From contig NZ_FRAX01000008.1 of NCBI RefSeq assembly GCF_900142465.1, positions 1 to 64,000 of the forward strand: a DNA stretch of 64,000 nt, in the 5' to 3' direction. The DNA comes from Fibrobacter sp. UWH6 (GTDB lineage: Bacteria; Fibrobacterota; Fibrobacteria; Fibrobacterales; Fibrobacteraceae). Positions within the stretch are counted from its first letter, which is position 1, and every line of letters begins with the position of its first letter. Of the stretch, positions 26,892 through 37,000 are shown piece by piece. Made by a program: the position numbers and the translations under genes. The notes beneath the pieces are model-generated. The model was given only the letters and a program-made list of their open reading frames with translations, searched no databases and was not told the DNA's origin.

Positions 26892-27711
26892 CGAGCAACT
26901 CCTTTATTTCCCAGTCCGGATCTTTTTCCATCACAAAAACTTCTTCCAGAGTAGAGAACTCCTGGAACGGTTCCACATCCATCTGACGCATTACATCCAG
27001 GTCAGACTTTCTAACCTGCTTAACCGTCCCCACGGGAATCCCCTTAGGAAAGATACCGCCAAGGCCCGATGTGACCAAAGTATCGCCAACACTGACGCCA
27101 GCATGGGCAGGCACCATGGCCGTAAGCACATGGCCATCCATGGATTCCAGGAAGCCCACGACGCGGGTGCGGCGCTCCATTACAGACAACTTAAGGTTTG
27201 GATCTACAAGCAACTGAACTCTTGAATGCGTAATCGAAGCCTTGGTTATCTTACCCACAAGTCCATTCATAGAGAACACAGGCATGTTCTCCTTTACGCC
27301 ATGCTTGCTTCCACGGTTCACCACCAGAGTCGTAAGGAAACGCCCCGGATTATGCCCCACCACGCGGGATGTCACGATCGGGAAGTCCCACTTGTCGTCA
27401 AACCGAACCAGCGTATGCAGTCGGGCCAACTCCTGCAGGCCTTCGCGGGCATGGTAGGTCTCCTGACGGAGCCTTGCATTTTCCGATTTCAGCTGGGCAT
27501 TTTCGTCTGCCAGGGAACGATAGGCGTTCACAGAAGACACAGCCAGCTGAGCCGGATAGAATACAGAACCTAATGCAGACGAAACGACACTCTGACGCAC
27601 CGAATTGGGAGACTGCCTCATCAGCAGCCCCAAAGCGAGAAAAAAGGCAAAGGCGACAACGCCATGCCTTTGAGTGAACAAGTCGATAATAAAGCGAAAA
27701 GCCCTAAGCAT
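26878..27711 (-). CDS. mreC: rod shape-determining protein MreC
   Basis: A 277-residue bitopic protein: one membrane helix (GVVAFAFFLALGLLM), a coiled coil (SLADENAQLKSENARLRQE) and a periplasmic two-barrel beta domain with the family motif VGKITKASITHSRVQLLVDP. MreC dimers activate PBP2 in the elongasome. It is 17 bases after mreB. Confidence 0.93.
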   Translation of the reverse strand: MLRAFRFIIDLFTQRHGVVAFAFFLALGLLMRQSPNSVRQSVVSSALGSVFYPAQLAVSSVNAYRSLADENAQLKSENARLRQETYHAREGLQELARLHTLVRFDDKWDFPIVTSRVVGHNPGRFLTTLVVNRGSKHGVKENMPVFSMNGLVGKITKASITHSRVQLLVDPNLKLSVMERRTRVVGFLESMDGHVLTAMVPAHAGVSVGDTLVTSGLGGIFPKGIPVGTVKQVRKSDLDVMRQMDVEPFQEFSTLEEVFVMEKDPDWEIKELLDEEP

Positions 27712-27728
27712 CGATCAAGATTCTGTTA

Positions 27729-28751
27729 TTAGGTAGAAGAGGCAATCAGGACCGGACGATACTTGTCCAGGTCTTCCAGAATGCGGGCGGCACCCTTGCA
27801 AACGCAAATGAGAGCTTCGTCGATCACATTCACAGAAAGGCCAGTTTCCTGACGGATGCGTTCGTCAAAGCCGCGAAGCTGAGAACCGCCACCAGTCATG
27901 ATAATGCCCTTGTCGTAGATATCAGCAGAAAGTTCCGGCGGAGTAATGCTCAGAGCCTGCTTGACCGCTTCAACGATAGCAGTCACAGGTTCGTTCAGGG
28001 CTTCGCGGATTTCAGCACTGTTGATGGTCATGGTGCGAGGCATACCGGCGATAAAGTCGTGACCCTTCACTTCCATGGTCAGTTCTTCTTCCAGGGGGCT
28101 TGCAGAGCCGATCTGCATTTTGATCTGTTCGGCAGTGCTTTCGCCAACGCAAAGGTTGTACATGGTGCGCAGGTAACGGACAATGGCTTCGTCCATTTCA
28201 TCGCCGCCAACGCGAACAGAAGCGTTACAGACAGTACCATTCAAGGCGATAACAGCGATATCGGAAGTACCACCGCCAATATCCACGATCATGTTACCCA
28301 CGGGATCTTCAACAGGAATACCCATACCCACGGCGGCAGCCATAGGTTCGTGAACCAGATGCACTTCCTTGGCACCAGCCTGCTTGGCAGCGTCGATCAC
28401 GGCACGCTTTTCCACTTCGGTAATACCGGAAGGAACACCAACCACAACGCGGGGCTTAACCATCCACAGCGGATACTTCTGAACACGCTTGATGAAAGTC
28501 TGGAGAAGGCTTTCCACCAGTTCAAAGTCTGCAATCACGCCATCGCGCATGGGGCGTACGGCGCGGCTTTCGCCCGGAGTTCTACCGAGCATCTTCTTTG
28601 CTTCGGAACCGATGGCGGAAACACGGTTATTCTTGCTGTCCACCGCAATAACCGTAGGTTCATTAATGACGATGCCCTGGCCAGCTACATGGACCAATGT
28701 ATTTGCTGTACCCAGGTCAATACCGATATCGCAAGAAAAAAGACCGAACAA
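27729..28751 (-). CDS. mreB: rod shape-determining protein MreB (bacterial actin)
   Basis: A 340-residue actin homologue that guides lateral-wall synthesis. Visible are IGIDLGTANTLVHV (phosphate 1), DIGGGTSDIAVI (phosphate 2) and MTGGGSQLRGFD (adenosine loop). The start codon is TTG, with GAAGGG about eight bases upstream; no in-frame ATG gives the usual MFGLFS N terminus. It leads the mreBCD-mrdA-rodA operon. Confidence 0.96.
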   Translation of the reverse strand: MFGLFSCDIGIDLGTANTLVHVAGQGIVINEPTVIAVDSKNNRVSAIGSEAKKMLGRTPGESRAVRPMRDGVIADFELVESLLQTFIKRVQKYPLWMVKPRVVVGVPSGITEVEKRAVIDAAKQAGAKEVHLVHEPMAAAVGMGIPVEDPVGNMIVDIGGGTSDIAVIALNGTVCNASVRVGGDEMDEAIVRYLRTMYNLCVGESTAEQIKMQIGSASPLEEELTMEVKGHDFIAGMPRTMTINSAEIREALNEPVTAIVEAVKQALSITPPELSADIYDKGIIMTGGGSQLRGFDERIRQETGLSVNVIDEALICVCKGAARILEDLDKYRPVLIASST

Positions 28752-28795
28752 AGTTGTGCCCTTCTTATAAAAAAATGAAACTTAACGCAGCAAAT

Positions 28796-28824
28796 ATAAT
28801 TAAGAGAAAAACAGTGCGTGTCAA
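28796..28824 (-). promoter_or_regulatory. putative promoter of the mreB operon
   Basis: On the minus strand TTGACA (28819-28824), 17 bases, then AATTAT (28796-28801). The -35 box overlaps the stop codon of the upstream lipoprotein gene. Confidence 0.55.
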
Positions 28825-29195
28825 TCGGGAATCGTATCCCTACCGAATTTCAGCACTTTCAGATAGCGATCCCACTTGCGGGTATGTACATCATACCTGT
28901 ACTTGCGCTTTTCATGCATGGCAATATCCTTGTAGATGAAAAAATCCACTTCGGCATAAGCCGCATAAATGCGGGACTCGGCCCCTTCGAACAAACGAAA
29001 ATCCTTGACGCGATAGTACGGCTCTTCCATCAAGGCCGACTTATCACCCGACGACCGGATCGTTTCGGCCACCATGAACTTCAGGTCCTCCTGCAAGTAC
29101 GGAGTTAACTTATTTTCAATACGGTCTGTAGGCTCGGAGCAACCCAGCACCAGGAATAGGAGGGACGTCAAAAAGAAAATCGCTAACTTTTTCAT
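28821..29195 (-). CDS. small lipoprotein, unknown function
   Basis: A 124-residue protein with a lipoprotein signal (MKKLAIFFLTSLLFLVLGC) and a charged mature part rich in Tyr, Lys and Arg (KRKYRYDVHTRKWDRYLK). No family recognised. It precedes mreB on the same strand, but a consensus-like promoter at its end suggests the shape operon is transcribed separately. Confidence 0.7.
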   Translation of the reverse strand: MKKLAIFFLTSLLFLVLGCSEPTDRIENKLTPYLQEDLKFMVAETIRSSGDKSALMEEPYYRVKDFRLFEGAESRIYAAYAEVDFFIYKDIAMHEKRKYRYDVHTRKWDRYLKVLKFGRDTIPD

Positions 29196-29265
29196 AAAAT
29201 TAAAAAACGTAAGAAGTTACACCCCTAAAATAGAAAAGCCCCTCAAAAAAAGAAACATCAAACAA

Positions 29266-29294
29266 ACAAAAAAAGAGCCGCCAAATGGCAAGCT
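29266..29294 (-). terminator. terminator downstream of the 431-residue outer-membrane protein gene
   Basis: On the minus strand GAGCTTGCC-ATTT-GGCGGCTC (29275-29294) is followed by seven T. A second GC-rich inverted repeat lies closer to the gene (about 29329-29347) without a T-tract. Confidence 0.75.
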
Positions 29295-29355
29295 CTTCAC
29301 ACCCGAATGACGGGTGGGAGTCCAGAGGGAGGGCAGGCCCTCCCTTTGCATCTCA

Positions 29356-30651
29356 TCAGAAGGAGTAGGTAGCGTCCAGACGAGAGAAGATGCGACCTTC
29401 ACCCTGGAACGGGTTGCGGAACAGCAGGTCTTCTGCGACAGTAACGTCGATCTTCAGCTTTTCTTCGATGTTGATACCGAAGCCGAAGCCAACATGGTCG
29501 TCATTGGAGCCATCAGCAAGAGGATTGGTGGTGAAGAAGGAACCATCGTCCTTGCAAACGCCGTTACCCTTGTGCTTGCCCTTTTCAGCAACTTCGCATT
29601 CGGTGTACAGGATAGACTTCTGACCGCCAACGCGGATCACGAACCAATCCCACCAGATGTTACGTTCAATACCGAAGCTGATCTTGCCGCCGATATCAGA
29701 ACGCTTGTCCCATTCAGGATCGTCTTCGTAGCGAGAGTCATAGACCCAAGCCTTCTTGTCGTTGCTGTAATAGTAGTCATGAGCCTTCAGCTGATTCCAG
29801 ATGAAGTCAACACCCATCCAGAAGAAACCGCGGTCCATAGCGACGTTAATACCGAGACCGCCCTGAGCGCGCTTGTCATCGATACCCGGAGCCTGAGCAA
29901 GTTTCATAGAGACTGCAGGAACCAGTTCGCCGTCAATTGCTTCGAGAGTGAAGAATGCACGAGCCTTAGCCAAGAAGGTAAAGTCACCATTTTCGAAGAA
30001 GTCATAGTGACCCGGGCCATACTGAACACGAGCCAAACCGAAAGAAGCTTCGTAAGAAGTACCACCGGAAGTCTGGATATTCAAGCCACCGTCAGCCTGA
30101 ACGATAGAAGCATGAGCTTCAGTATCCGGCTGATAAGTACCGCTTTCATCCAGATCGCCACCATCCTGGTGAGCGATGTAAATGTGCAAGCCCCATGCAT
30201 CACCGCTAGAGAAGGTGCCGCCAAGGAAACCGTCAAAGTTGGTCACGGTTTCAGGAACCTTGTAGAAAGCATTGTCGCCTTCCTGCACATAAGCAGGCAG
30301 GTACATAGCCAAGTCAGTGTTGATACGGCCAAAAAGACCACCGATCGTGAACTTCGGATCCGGATTGTTGTCATCGCCGAAAGAAACCGCGAAGATGCCA
30401 CCGAAGGTCGGGTGCTGAGGATCATGATTGCCACCTGCGGTAACGTTCATGTCGGTATAGGCACCGAAGCCACCGATCAAATAGTTGGAATAAAGATTTG
30501 CATTAGCAGCATTATCAAAAATGCTCACATCATCCATAATGTAAGTGGTATTCTTACCCATGGATTCTACACGAGCATAAGTTGCAAAGGCGGAACCTAC
30601 GCCAAAGACACCAACAGCGGCGCCAACAACAGCAGCAGTTCTTAAGTTCAT
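29356..30651 (-). CDS. outer-membrane beta-barrel protein, unknown function
   Basis: A 431-residue exported protein with a signal peptide (TAAVVGAAVGVFGVGSAFA) and a mature part of alternating hydrophobic/polar segments rich in Gly, Asp, Phe and Trp, ending in aromatic SRLDATYSF as outer-membrane barrels do. I recognise no characterised family. A strong AGAGGAG site precedes the ATG. It follows the TolQ/R cluster after a terminator. Confidence 0.7.
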   Translation of the reverse strand: MNLRTAAVVGAAVGVFGVGSAFATYARVESMGKNTTYIMDDVSIFDNAANANLYSNYLIGGFGAYTDMNVTAGGNHDPQHPTFGGIFAVSFGDDNNPDPKFTIGGLFGRINTDLAMYLPAYVQEGDNAFYKVPETVTNFDGFLGGTFSSGDAWGLHIYIAHQDGGDLDESGTYQPDTEAHASIVQADGGLNIQTSGGTSYEASFGLARVQYGPGHYDFFENGDFTFLAKARAFFTLEAIDGELVPAVSMKLAQAPGIDDKRAQGGLGINVAMDRGFFWMGVDFIWNQLKAHDYYYSNDKKAWVYDSRYEDDPEWDKRSDIGGKISFGIERNIWWDWFVIRVGGQKSILYTECEVAEKGKHKGNGVCKDDGSFFTTNPLADGSNDDHVGFGFGINIEEKLKIDVTVAEDLLFRNPFQGEGRIFSRLDATYSF

Positions 30652-30775
30652 TATAAAACTCCTCTTGAAATTTCTGCAATAAAGTTAGTTTTATTAAACG
30701 TAAAACGCAATAAAAATTTAAACAATTGCGTTTTTTTTGCCCCCTTTAAGTCTTTTTCGCCCAATAGCATAAAGG

Positions 30776-30809
30776 AAAAAGGCCCAGACCTTGCAGTCTG
30801 GACCTTTTT
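30776..30809. terminator. terminator of the TolQ/TolR/AgmX cluster
   Basis: AAAAAGG-C-CCAGAC with GTCTGG-A-CCTTTTT (around loop CTTGCA) forms a stem usable in both directions. Confidence 0.82.
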
Positions 30810-30841
30810 CAATCTCTACTGAAATATCTTCAGAAAAAGAA

Positions 30842-31786
30842 TTATTCAGAGAAGGTGAACGGAATCGTCACAGTGGTGTTACCGGACTTAACCTTGCTGA
30901 ACTTCCAACGGCTAACAGCGGTCTTGATTTCACCATCAAATTCGCCGAAACCAGTGGTAGAAGAAGCAATGGAGATGCTGATAACTTCGCCGCCCGGAGC
31001 GATCGTGAACTTCAAGGTAACCTTACCCTGGAATCCCGGTTTCTTCTTCAGGAACTTGTTATAGATGTGACGGAGACCCGGAGTACGCTGACGGACAACC
31101 TTCATGATGTCTGCAGCAGAACGGGAACCACCACCAGCGCCCATATCGATATCACGTTCAGACGGAGTCTTGATAGAGCCCTTAGACTTAGTAGCGATAC
31201 CACCGCCACCACCGCCAAGGAGGCCTGCAAGACCGTCACCGATACCACCGGAACCGCCTTCAGCGTAACCTTCGTTAAAGCCACCATCAGCCTTACCGCG
31301 ACGGCCACCGAGAACAGTCTTACCAGTAGTCTGGAGACCTGCAACGTCCTTCAGCACCTTATCGATGTCCTTAGAGAACTTCTGGTTCTTCATAAGGTCG
31401 TAGGCACCAGCACTTGCATTCTTGGTCTGAGCAGTGAGGAGCTTGAGCACGCCACGAGTCTGGGGAGCGTTGGGCTGACCCTTACCACGGGGCTTACCAC
31501 CGCCACCAGCCTTCTTACGAGGCTTCTTGGGTTCTTCCTTCTTCTTCTCTTCCTTCTTCTCTTCCTTCTTTTCTTCGATGGTCATAGAAGCAGTAAGATC
31601 AGCAGCTGCGGAGTCATCGAACACGACTTCATCCACAACCTGTTCGTACATGGAAGCCCAAAGGCATATTGCCAAAGCGACAACCAGAGAGATACCTGCG
31701 ATGGCACCCATCTTCTTATCGGATTCCGGCATCAGGGACGCTACTAACGGATCAATAGCAGGAGCTGCCTTTTTAGTCTTTGCCAT
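30842..31786 (-). CDS. AgmX/PglI-type TonB-like envelope protein
   Basis: A 314-residue protein. A membrane helix (MGAIAGISLVVALAICLW) is followed by a Lys/Glu-rich linker (IEEKKEEKKEEKKKEEPKKP), a Gly-rich region (GGSGGIGDGLAGLLGGGGGG) and a C-terminal domain of about 95 residues (IMKVVRQRTPGLRHIYNKFL; KVTLKFTIAPGGEVISISIA) matching the AgmX/PglI C-terminal pattern. In Myxococcus such proteins (GltG, GltJ) couple the AglRQS motor to the periplasm. It is the last gene of the TolQ-TolR-TolR cluster, with spacings of two to three bases, so it is the probable load-bearing partner of that motor. Confidence 0.82.
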   Translation of the reverse strand: MAKTKKAAPAIDPLVASLMPESDKKMGAIAGISLVVALAICLWASMYEQVVDEVVFDDSAAADLTASMTIEEKKEEKKEEKKKEEPKKPRKKAGGGGKPRGKGQPNAPQTRGVLKLLTAQTKNASAGAYDLMKNQKFSKDIDKVLKDVAGLQTTGKTVLGGRRGKADGGFNEGYAEGGSGGIGDGLAGLLGGGGGGIATKSKGSIKTPSERDIDMGAGGGSRSAADIMKVVRQRTPGLRHIYNKFLKKKPGFQGKVTLKFTIAPGGEVISISIASSTTGFGEFDGEIKTAVSRWKFSKVKSGNTTVTIPFTFSE

Positions 31787-31789
31787 ATG

Positions 31790-32284
31790 TTATTCCTCCC
31801 CGCCGTTCTTTTCCATCACGGCGAATGCAATATTGGTGTAACCGGCAAAGCCACAAGTAGCCATAACCTTATACATTGCATCGTAAGGGATGTTCTTGTC
31901 AATCTGCACAACAATGTGACCGGCTTCGTCGGCAGGCAGACCCTGCTTGAGGGCATGTTCCTGTTCAACAGCGCGGCGTTCCTTCAGCACAGAGTCCACC
32001 TGAGCAACCAGGAGGTCTTCCTGCTTCAAGACGTCGTCGGTCGGGATAATCTTAGCGTTATCAACGATCACATAGTTTGCGTCAACCACGACAGTCAGAG
32101 AAACTTCCTTCGGCTGCACACGAGAGGTGGAAACCGGAAGAATCAAGTTTTCTGCCTGAGTCAAGAGCTGACCTTCTGCGTCCATGTTCTTAATCATGAA
32201 CACCAGAATAATGGTCATCATGTCCATCATGGACGTAATTGAGAACGGGACTTCTTCACCGTATTTACGACTTTTTCTAGCCAT
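31790..32284 (-). CDS. ExbD/TolR-family protein with intact membrane aspartate
   Basis: A 164-residue inner-membrane protein: short basic N terminus, one helix (FSITSMMDMMTIILVFMI) and a periplasmic domain. The aspartate in SMMDMM sits where ExbD/TolR carry their proton-binding Asp, followed by hydrophobic residues. The periplasmic part has an insertion (LLVAQVDSVLKERRAVEQEH) and ends in the usual MATCGFAGYTNIAFAV-like strand. It lies two bases after the longer ExbD-like gene. Confidence 0.85.
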   Translation of the reverse strand: MARKSRKYGEEVPFSITSMMDMMTIILVFMIKNMDAEGQLLTQAENLILPVSTSRVQPKEVSLTVVVDANYVIVDNAKIIPTDDVLKQEDLLVAQVDSVLKERRAVEQEHALKQGLPADEAGHIVVQIDKNIPYDAMYKVMATCGFAGYTNIAFAVMEKNGGEE

Positions 32285-32286
32285 GA

Positions 32287-33183
32287 TTAACCTCCCAACT
32301 TAGCAAGATTGATCTTGCTGAAACCGGCTTCTTTAGCACGGTCCATAAGTTGAATGATCTTGTCAAACTGAGTATCATCGTTAGCAACGATAATAATATT
32401 GTCCACGTCATCAAGGTCGATGAACTGAGTATGAATCTGGATAAGGTCCTTAGCAATCAGATCATATGCAGACAGCGGGTAGATCATGTTCTTTGCAGCC
32501 ACATCCGGTTTCAGCTTACGAGCAGAGTTCGGAGTGAGGGTAGCAAGATCAGCACCTGCGCCCGGCTTCCTCAGAGTAGACGGCGGATTCAGACCAAGAG
32601 CGCCTTCACCCGGAGCCATGAGGAAATTGTTGTTACCATCTACGTATGCACTGTCAGCAACGGCTTCTTCAGCGGTACCGCCGTTGGTGTAAACAGCCCA
32701 CATAACCTTACCGGGATCTTCTTCAGATTCCTTATTGATAGCCCAAAGTTCGATGCTCTCGATTTCATAGAGATACTTCTCTACGTTCATCTCGGATCCA
32801 TCCTTACACTTAGGACCATGACCGCTTTCGACAGCTGCCTTAACATCATCCGGAGAATGGGTAATCAGCTTAGCATCGGACTTGCAACGGAACGTCCACA
32901 TTTCCTTGAAGTAGACATTCGGCTGGAAACCACCGCGAGCACCAATAACGAGGTACTTGTCGGTAATAGCCAGAGACAAGTTCAAAGCCTGCTGGTCCGG
33001 TTCCGGAGGTGTATCGTTGTCCATCTGCATCATGGAACGTTCCGGCAGATTGACTTCAACGATAGCCAGCTTGGAGAAGGCAGCCATAGACAACAGCATA
33101 GGAATCAGAATCGTGAACAAGCCCATGGCCGGCAACAGATCCGGTTCTTCAGGCTTTGCTGGTTTCTTAAGTTGTCTTGACAT
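32287..33183 (-). CDS. long ExbD/TolR-like protein lacking the membrane aspartate
   Basis: A 298-residue protein, about twice the ExbD length. The N terminus (EPDLLPAMGLFTILIPMLLS) aligns with the ExbD helix, but the position of the proton-binding Asp (three after the Pro) is Gly, and no other acidic residue lies inside the helix. A large periplasmic insertion with two Cys follows, and the end (NIIIVANDDTQFDKIIQLMD, then REAGF-like AKEAGFSKINLAKLGG) keeps the ExbD C-terminal fold. It is probably a structural partner of the shorter ExbD. Confidence 0.8.
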   Translation of the reverse strand: MSRQLKKPAKPEEPDLLPAMGLFTILIPMLLSMAAFSKLAIVEVNLPERSMMQMDNDTPPEPDQQALNLSLAITDKYLVIGARGGFQPNVYFKEMWTFRCKSDAKLITHSPDDVKAAVESGHGPKCKDGSEMNVEKYLYEIESIELWAINKESEEDPGKVMWAVYTNGGTAEEAVADSAYVDGNNNFLMAPGEGALGLNPPSTLRKPGAGADLATLTPNSARKLKPDVAAKNMIYPLSAYDLIAKDLIQIHTQFIDLDDVDNIIIVANDDTQFDKIIQLMDRAKEAGFSKINLAKLGG

Positions 33184-33218
33184 ATTTTAAACTCCAGTTA
33201 ATTATTAATCCTAGGCGA

Positions 33219-33839
33219 TTAAGCGAGGGAGTTGATAATCTTGAGGCCCTTTTCTTCCATTTCCTGGATAAGGCGTTCGGAGTTCATGTTCAGGAGGCCA
33301 ACGATGACCAGAAGAGGCACTGCAGAGAGAAGGCCCAGGAGAGTGGTACCCATAGCGATAGCAATACCGTCAGAAAGAGCCTTAGCACGTTCAGAAGCCG
33401 GCTTGTTAGCAACAGCGTCGAAGGTGAAGATCAGACCGTAAATGGTACCCATAAGTCCGAGCAAGGTAGAGATGGAAGCCATAACGGAGATGATGGAAAC
33501 GTAGCGAGTCAGACGGGGAGCTTCGGTCAGGAACACTGCATCGCAAGCAGCAGTCATGGTTTCGCGGCCACCGTTACGGGTAGAAACGATTGCAGCCATA
33601 ACGCGAGCGATGGGGAGCTTGGTAGCATTGGCGAGGCTCAGAGCCTGATCATACTGCTGAGAAGAGATCAGCTTACCGAAATCAGCGAGGAACTTTGCAC
33701 GACCCTTAGAGCTCTTGAGCAAGACGTAGACAAAACGTTCGATGGAGAAACCAAGGCCGATCAGGAAGACGACCAAGATGATCCACATGAACTGCCAACC
33801 ATCGGATTCAGGGCTGAAGGATTGAAGCATTTTAGACAT
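33219..33839 (-). CDS. MotA/TolQ/ExbB proton-channel protein
   Basis: A 206-residue inner-membrane protein with three helices: WIILVVFLIGLGFSIERFVY, a helix containing ASISTLLGLMGTIYGLIFTF, and GIAIAMGTTLLGLLSAVPLL. The second and third carry the conserved Thr and Gly residues that line the TolQ/ExbB pore. With ExbD-type partners it forms a proton-driven rotary unit. The AAAGGAG site before its ATG is strong. It leads a cluster with two ExbD-like genes and an AgmX-type gene. Confidence 0.92.
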   Translation of the reverse strand: MSKMLQSFSPESDGWQFMWIILVVFLIGLGFSIERFVYVLLKSSKGRAKFLADFGKLISSQQYDQALSLANATKLPIARVMAAIVSTRNGGRETMTAACDAVFLTEAPRLTRYVSIISVMASISTLLGLMGTIYGLIFTFDAVANKPASERAKALSDGIAIAMGTTLLGLLSAVPLLVIVGLLNMNSERLIQEMEEKGLKIINSLA

Positions 33840-33971
33840 TAGAGTACTCCTTTATTGAGTGTTTTGGTTTATTTTGAAAAATCTTTGTTCATATTTAATT
33901 TTTTTTGAGAAATATGGGACAATAATTGGGTAAAACTTAGTTTACCGAGTAAAAAACGCCATTTTTCTCAA

Positions 33972-34006
33972 ATAAAATAGGGGGAACCCTATGAACAAGG
34001 TTCCCC
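33972..34006 (-). terminator. terminator of the giant TPR gene
   Basis: On the minus strand GGGGAACC (33999-34006) pairs with GGTTCCCC (33981-33988), followed by CTATTTTATTT. It splits the envelope region into two transcription units. Confidence 0.75.
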
Positions 34007-34024
34007 GTAAATTTGTTTTTACCG

Positions 34025-37000
34025 CTAGTAGCCGGCTTCGTCAGCGTCAGCAGCACCTGCAGCAGCACCAGCACCGGTAGTCGTCGGAACCGGAGAAAGC
34101 TTCTTCTTCAATTCAGCAAGTTCAGCCATCAGCTTTTCTCTTTCAGCCTTAGCTTCCTTGATGATATCGCGGTAAGTAGCAATCTGTTCTTCCGGAGTCA
34201 TGACTTCGGACTTGGAAATCTGTTCGATACGAGCCTTGGTCTTGAAGTAGGCAGGATCAGAGAACAGAGTAGACGGGTCAAACTTTTCGATCTTGGTGTT
34301 GAGAGCTTCGTCGTTTTCGTCGAGGCTCTTGAGCAATTCGAACAGCTTGGCAGTCCACTGGTTGTCGATACCATAGTGGGCAGAGGCCTTAATACCGGTA
34401 GCGCACTGGGGCTTAGCAAGATCCTTAGCACCTTCAGAACGGGTATTCAGTTCTTCACGGTATGCTTCGAGGTCTTCATGCACAGCTTCAACAGCGTCTT
34501 CCTTAGCCATACCTTCGTATTCCACGTATTCCTTCACGATGGAGGCGGAGTCCGGGAGCGGAGAGTTAGCAAAGGCATCGGCAACTTCAACGAAGACTGC
34601 GCAACCCTGGTAGTACATTTCGATATAGCCTTCTTCAGCTTCGATCACGTCCTGGTTGTAGAAGCCCTGGTCGCGAGCGAGGTCGATGTTCTTCTGGAAG
34701 ATGGGACGTGCCTGTTCGTAGTAGCTGGGCAGCTGCTGAACAATACCGATACGTTCTGCAAAGCGTTCGTCTTCCTTCTTGCCGTTCAGTTCCTGTTCAC
34801 GGATCTTAGCAGCCATGGTGACGAAGAGCATACCCATACGGTTGGTAGCACGGAAGGTCCAGCGTTCAGATGCGTAGGTTGCAGACTTGGAGTAGTGACC
34901 CATAGCCTTCTGGAGGATGTCCACCAGCTGCTTGATGATCTTAGCCTTTTCCTTATCCTTACCCTTCAGGACGATGGGTTCCATCTTCTTGTATTCATGT
35001 TCACCGAGGTAGTAGGCAGCTTCAGCAGGAACACCCGGATCAGCGTTCTTGATCTGAAGACCGAACTTATCGTAGTTCTTCAAAGTTGCATCGTAGTCAG
35101 CAATGGCCTTGTCTTCTTCCTTCAGTTCCATGTAAGCACGAGCGGCACCGATGTAAGCAGCAATCAGCTTTTCCTTGTCTTCGGTGTACAGCTTGATGAA
35201 GGTGTGGTATTCCTTAGCAGCCAGATCCCACTTCTTTGCGTTAGCATAAGCCATGGGGATAGAGAATGCTGCATCCAGAGCGTAGGAGCTCTTCGGGTAA
35301 TCACGGACCAGGTCCTTGTTACAACGGATAGCTTCATCAACCATCTTGGCTTCGTCATAGCTCAAGCATGCGCTATAGAGGTAACCCGGAGTACGTTCAT
35401 CCTTCGGATAACGCTTGTAGGCGATTTCGTAGGTGACAGCAGCGGACTTCTTATCAGCGATGGAGTCATAGACCTGAGCAGCAGAACCGATAGCCATGAA
35501 TGCCATGGAATCCTGCGGGAAGTTGTTGGTGATGAACAAATAGGTCTGAGCGGCATTACGGTACATCTGATCGTAGTACTTCTTGTCGTTCTTCTTAGTT
35601 GCAGCTTCCTTCTTGTAAGCGTCACCAGCACGGACAATGCCCTTAATGGTGAGCGGAGAAGAAGCATACTGCTTGGGCAGCATCATGAAGGTTTCAGAAG
35701 CCTTGGTGAACTGCTTTGCGGATTCATATGCAACTGCAGCTTCGAACACAGCCTTATCAGCAATGTCGATGAGCGGGTAGCGCTTCACGAGAGCCAGGTA
35801 AGCCTGAGCACCCTTTTCGAACTGACCCTGCTTTACACTCTGTTCAGCCATCTGGAAGAGAACGTAAGCGATAGCCTTTTCGATTTCCTTGGCCATGGAG
35901 TCATTTCTGGTTTCCTTGACCTTGGTGTACTGAACAAAGAGCCATTCGAATTCCTTCAGAGCGTCATCCAGCTGGCTGGATTCCAGGAGGGACTGAGCCA
36001 ACATACGGCTGATGAGCAAGATGTACTGATGGTTGGGGAACTTCTGCTTCAGATCGCGGAGCACCACAACTGCAGTCTTGAACTGCTTTGCATCATAATG
36101 AACGATAGATGCGTTGTAAGCGAGTTCTGCGGCTTCCTTGTACTGACCGAACTTAGCCATGTACTTATCCACCTGAGCGAAGTAAGCCTTGGTTTCTTCG
36201 GACTTGTAAGCCTTGACAGCGTCATCGCCATACTTGTTCTTCTTGGCAGTTTCGCGAGACTGATCCATCATGAGCACGGCGTTATAGGCTGCTTCTTCCT
36301 TCTTCAGGAGAGCTTCAGAACCCATGGGACGACGGCCATAACGGGTAGTATCAGTGTCAACGATCCAGTTGAACATCTTAGCAGCGTTAGCATACTGAGC
36401 CATTTCCTGGTAAACGAGGGCCAAGTTGATGTGGACCTTGTATTCATCCCAGGTCGGTTCCTTCTTGTAGCGAGCCAAGAATGCTTCGTAAGCCTTGATA
36501 GCTTCTGCATACTGCTTCTTACCGGCTTCCAAGTCACCTTCCTTAGTGAGCTTAGCAGCGCGAGCGTGGTGGTACTGCGGAATGTCGAGCATAGCGCCAC
36601 GGATTGCAGTTTCAGCGTTCTTCACAGATTCCGGATACTTCTGGTTCTTCTTGTACCAGGAAGAGTTACGGTCATAACGCTTCACGACAGTGTAACGATG
36701 CTTCTGAGCTTCTTCAAACTTCTGCTGGATGATCAAGATTTCGATCATAGCGATGTCAGCCAGAGGAGCGTCGATATAGTCGGGGTTGATGCTCATCAAG
36801 CGCTTGAAGGACTGGACAGCTTCTTCGTTACGGTCATGGTCCTTATTCTTCATACCGATACGGTAGTAGACGGAATCCTTGAACGGAACCTTCTTGTCCT
36901 TCAAGAAAGCTTCAGCTTCCTGGACACCACCACCTTCCAAGTCAGAGAAGGAAGCTGCCATGAAGTCCATAGCTTCTGCGCGCAAGTCAGCAGGGTATTT

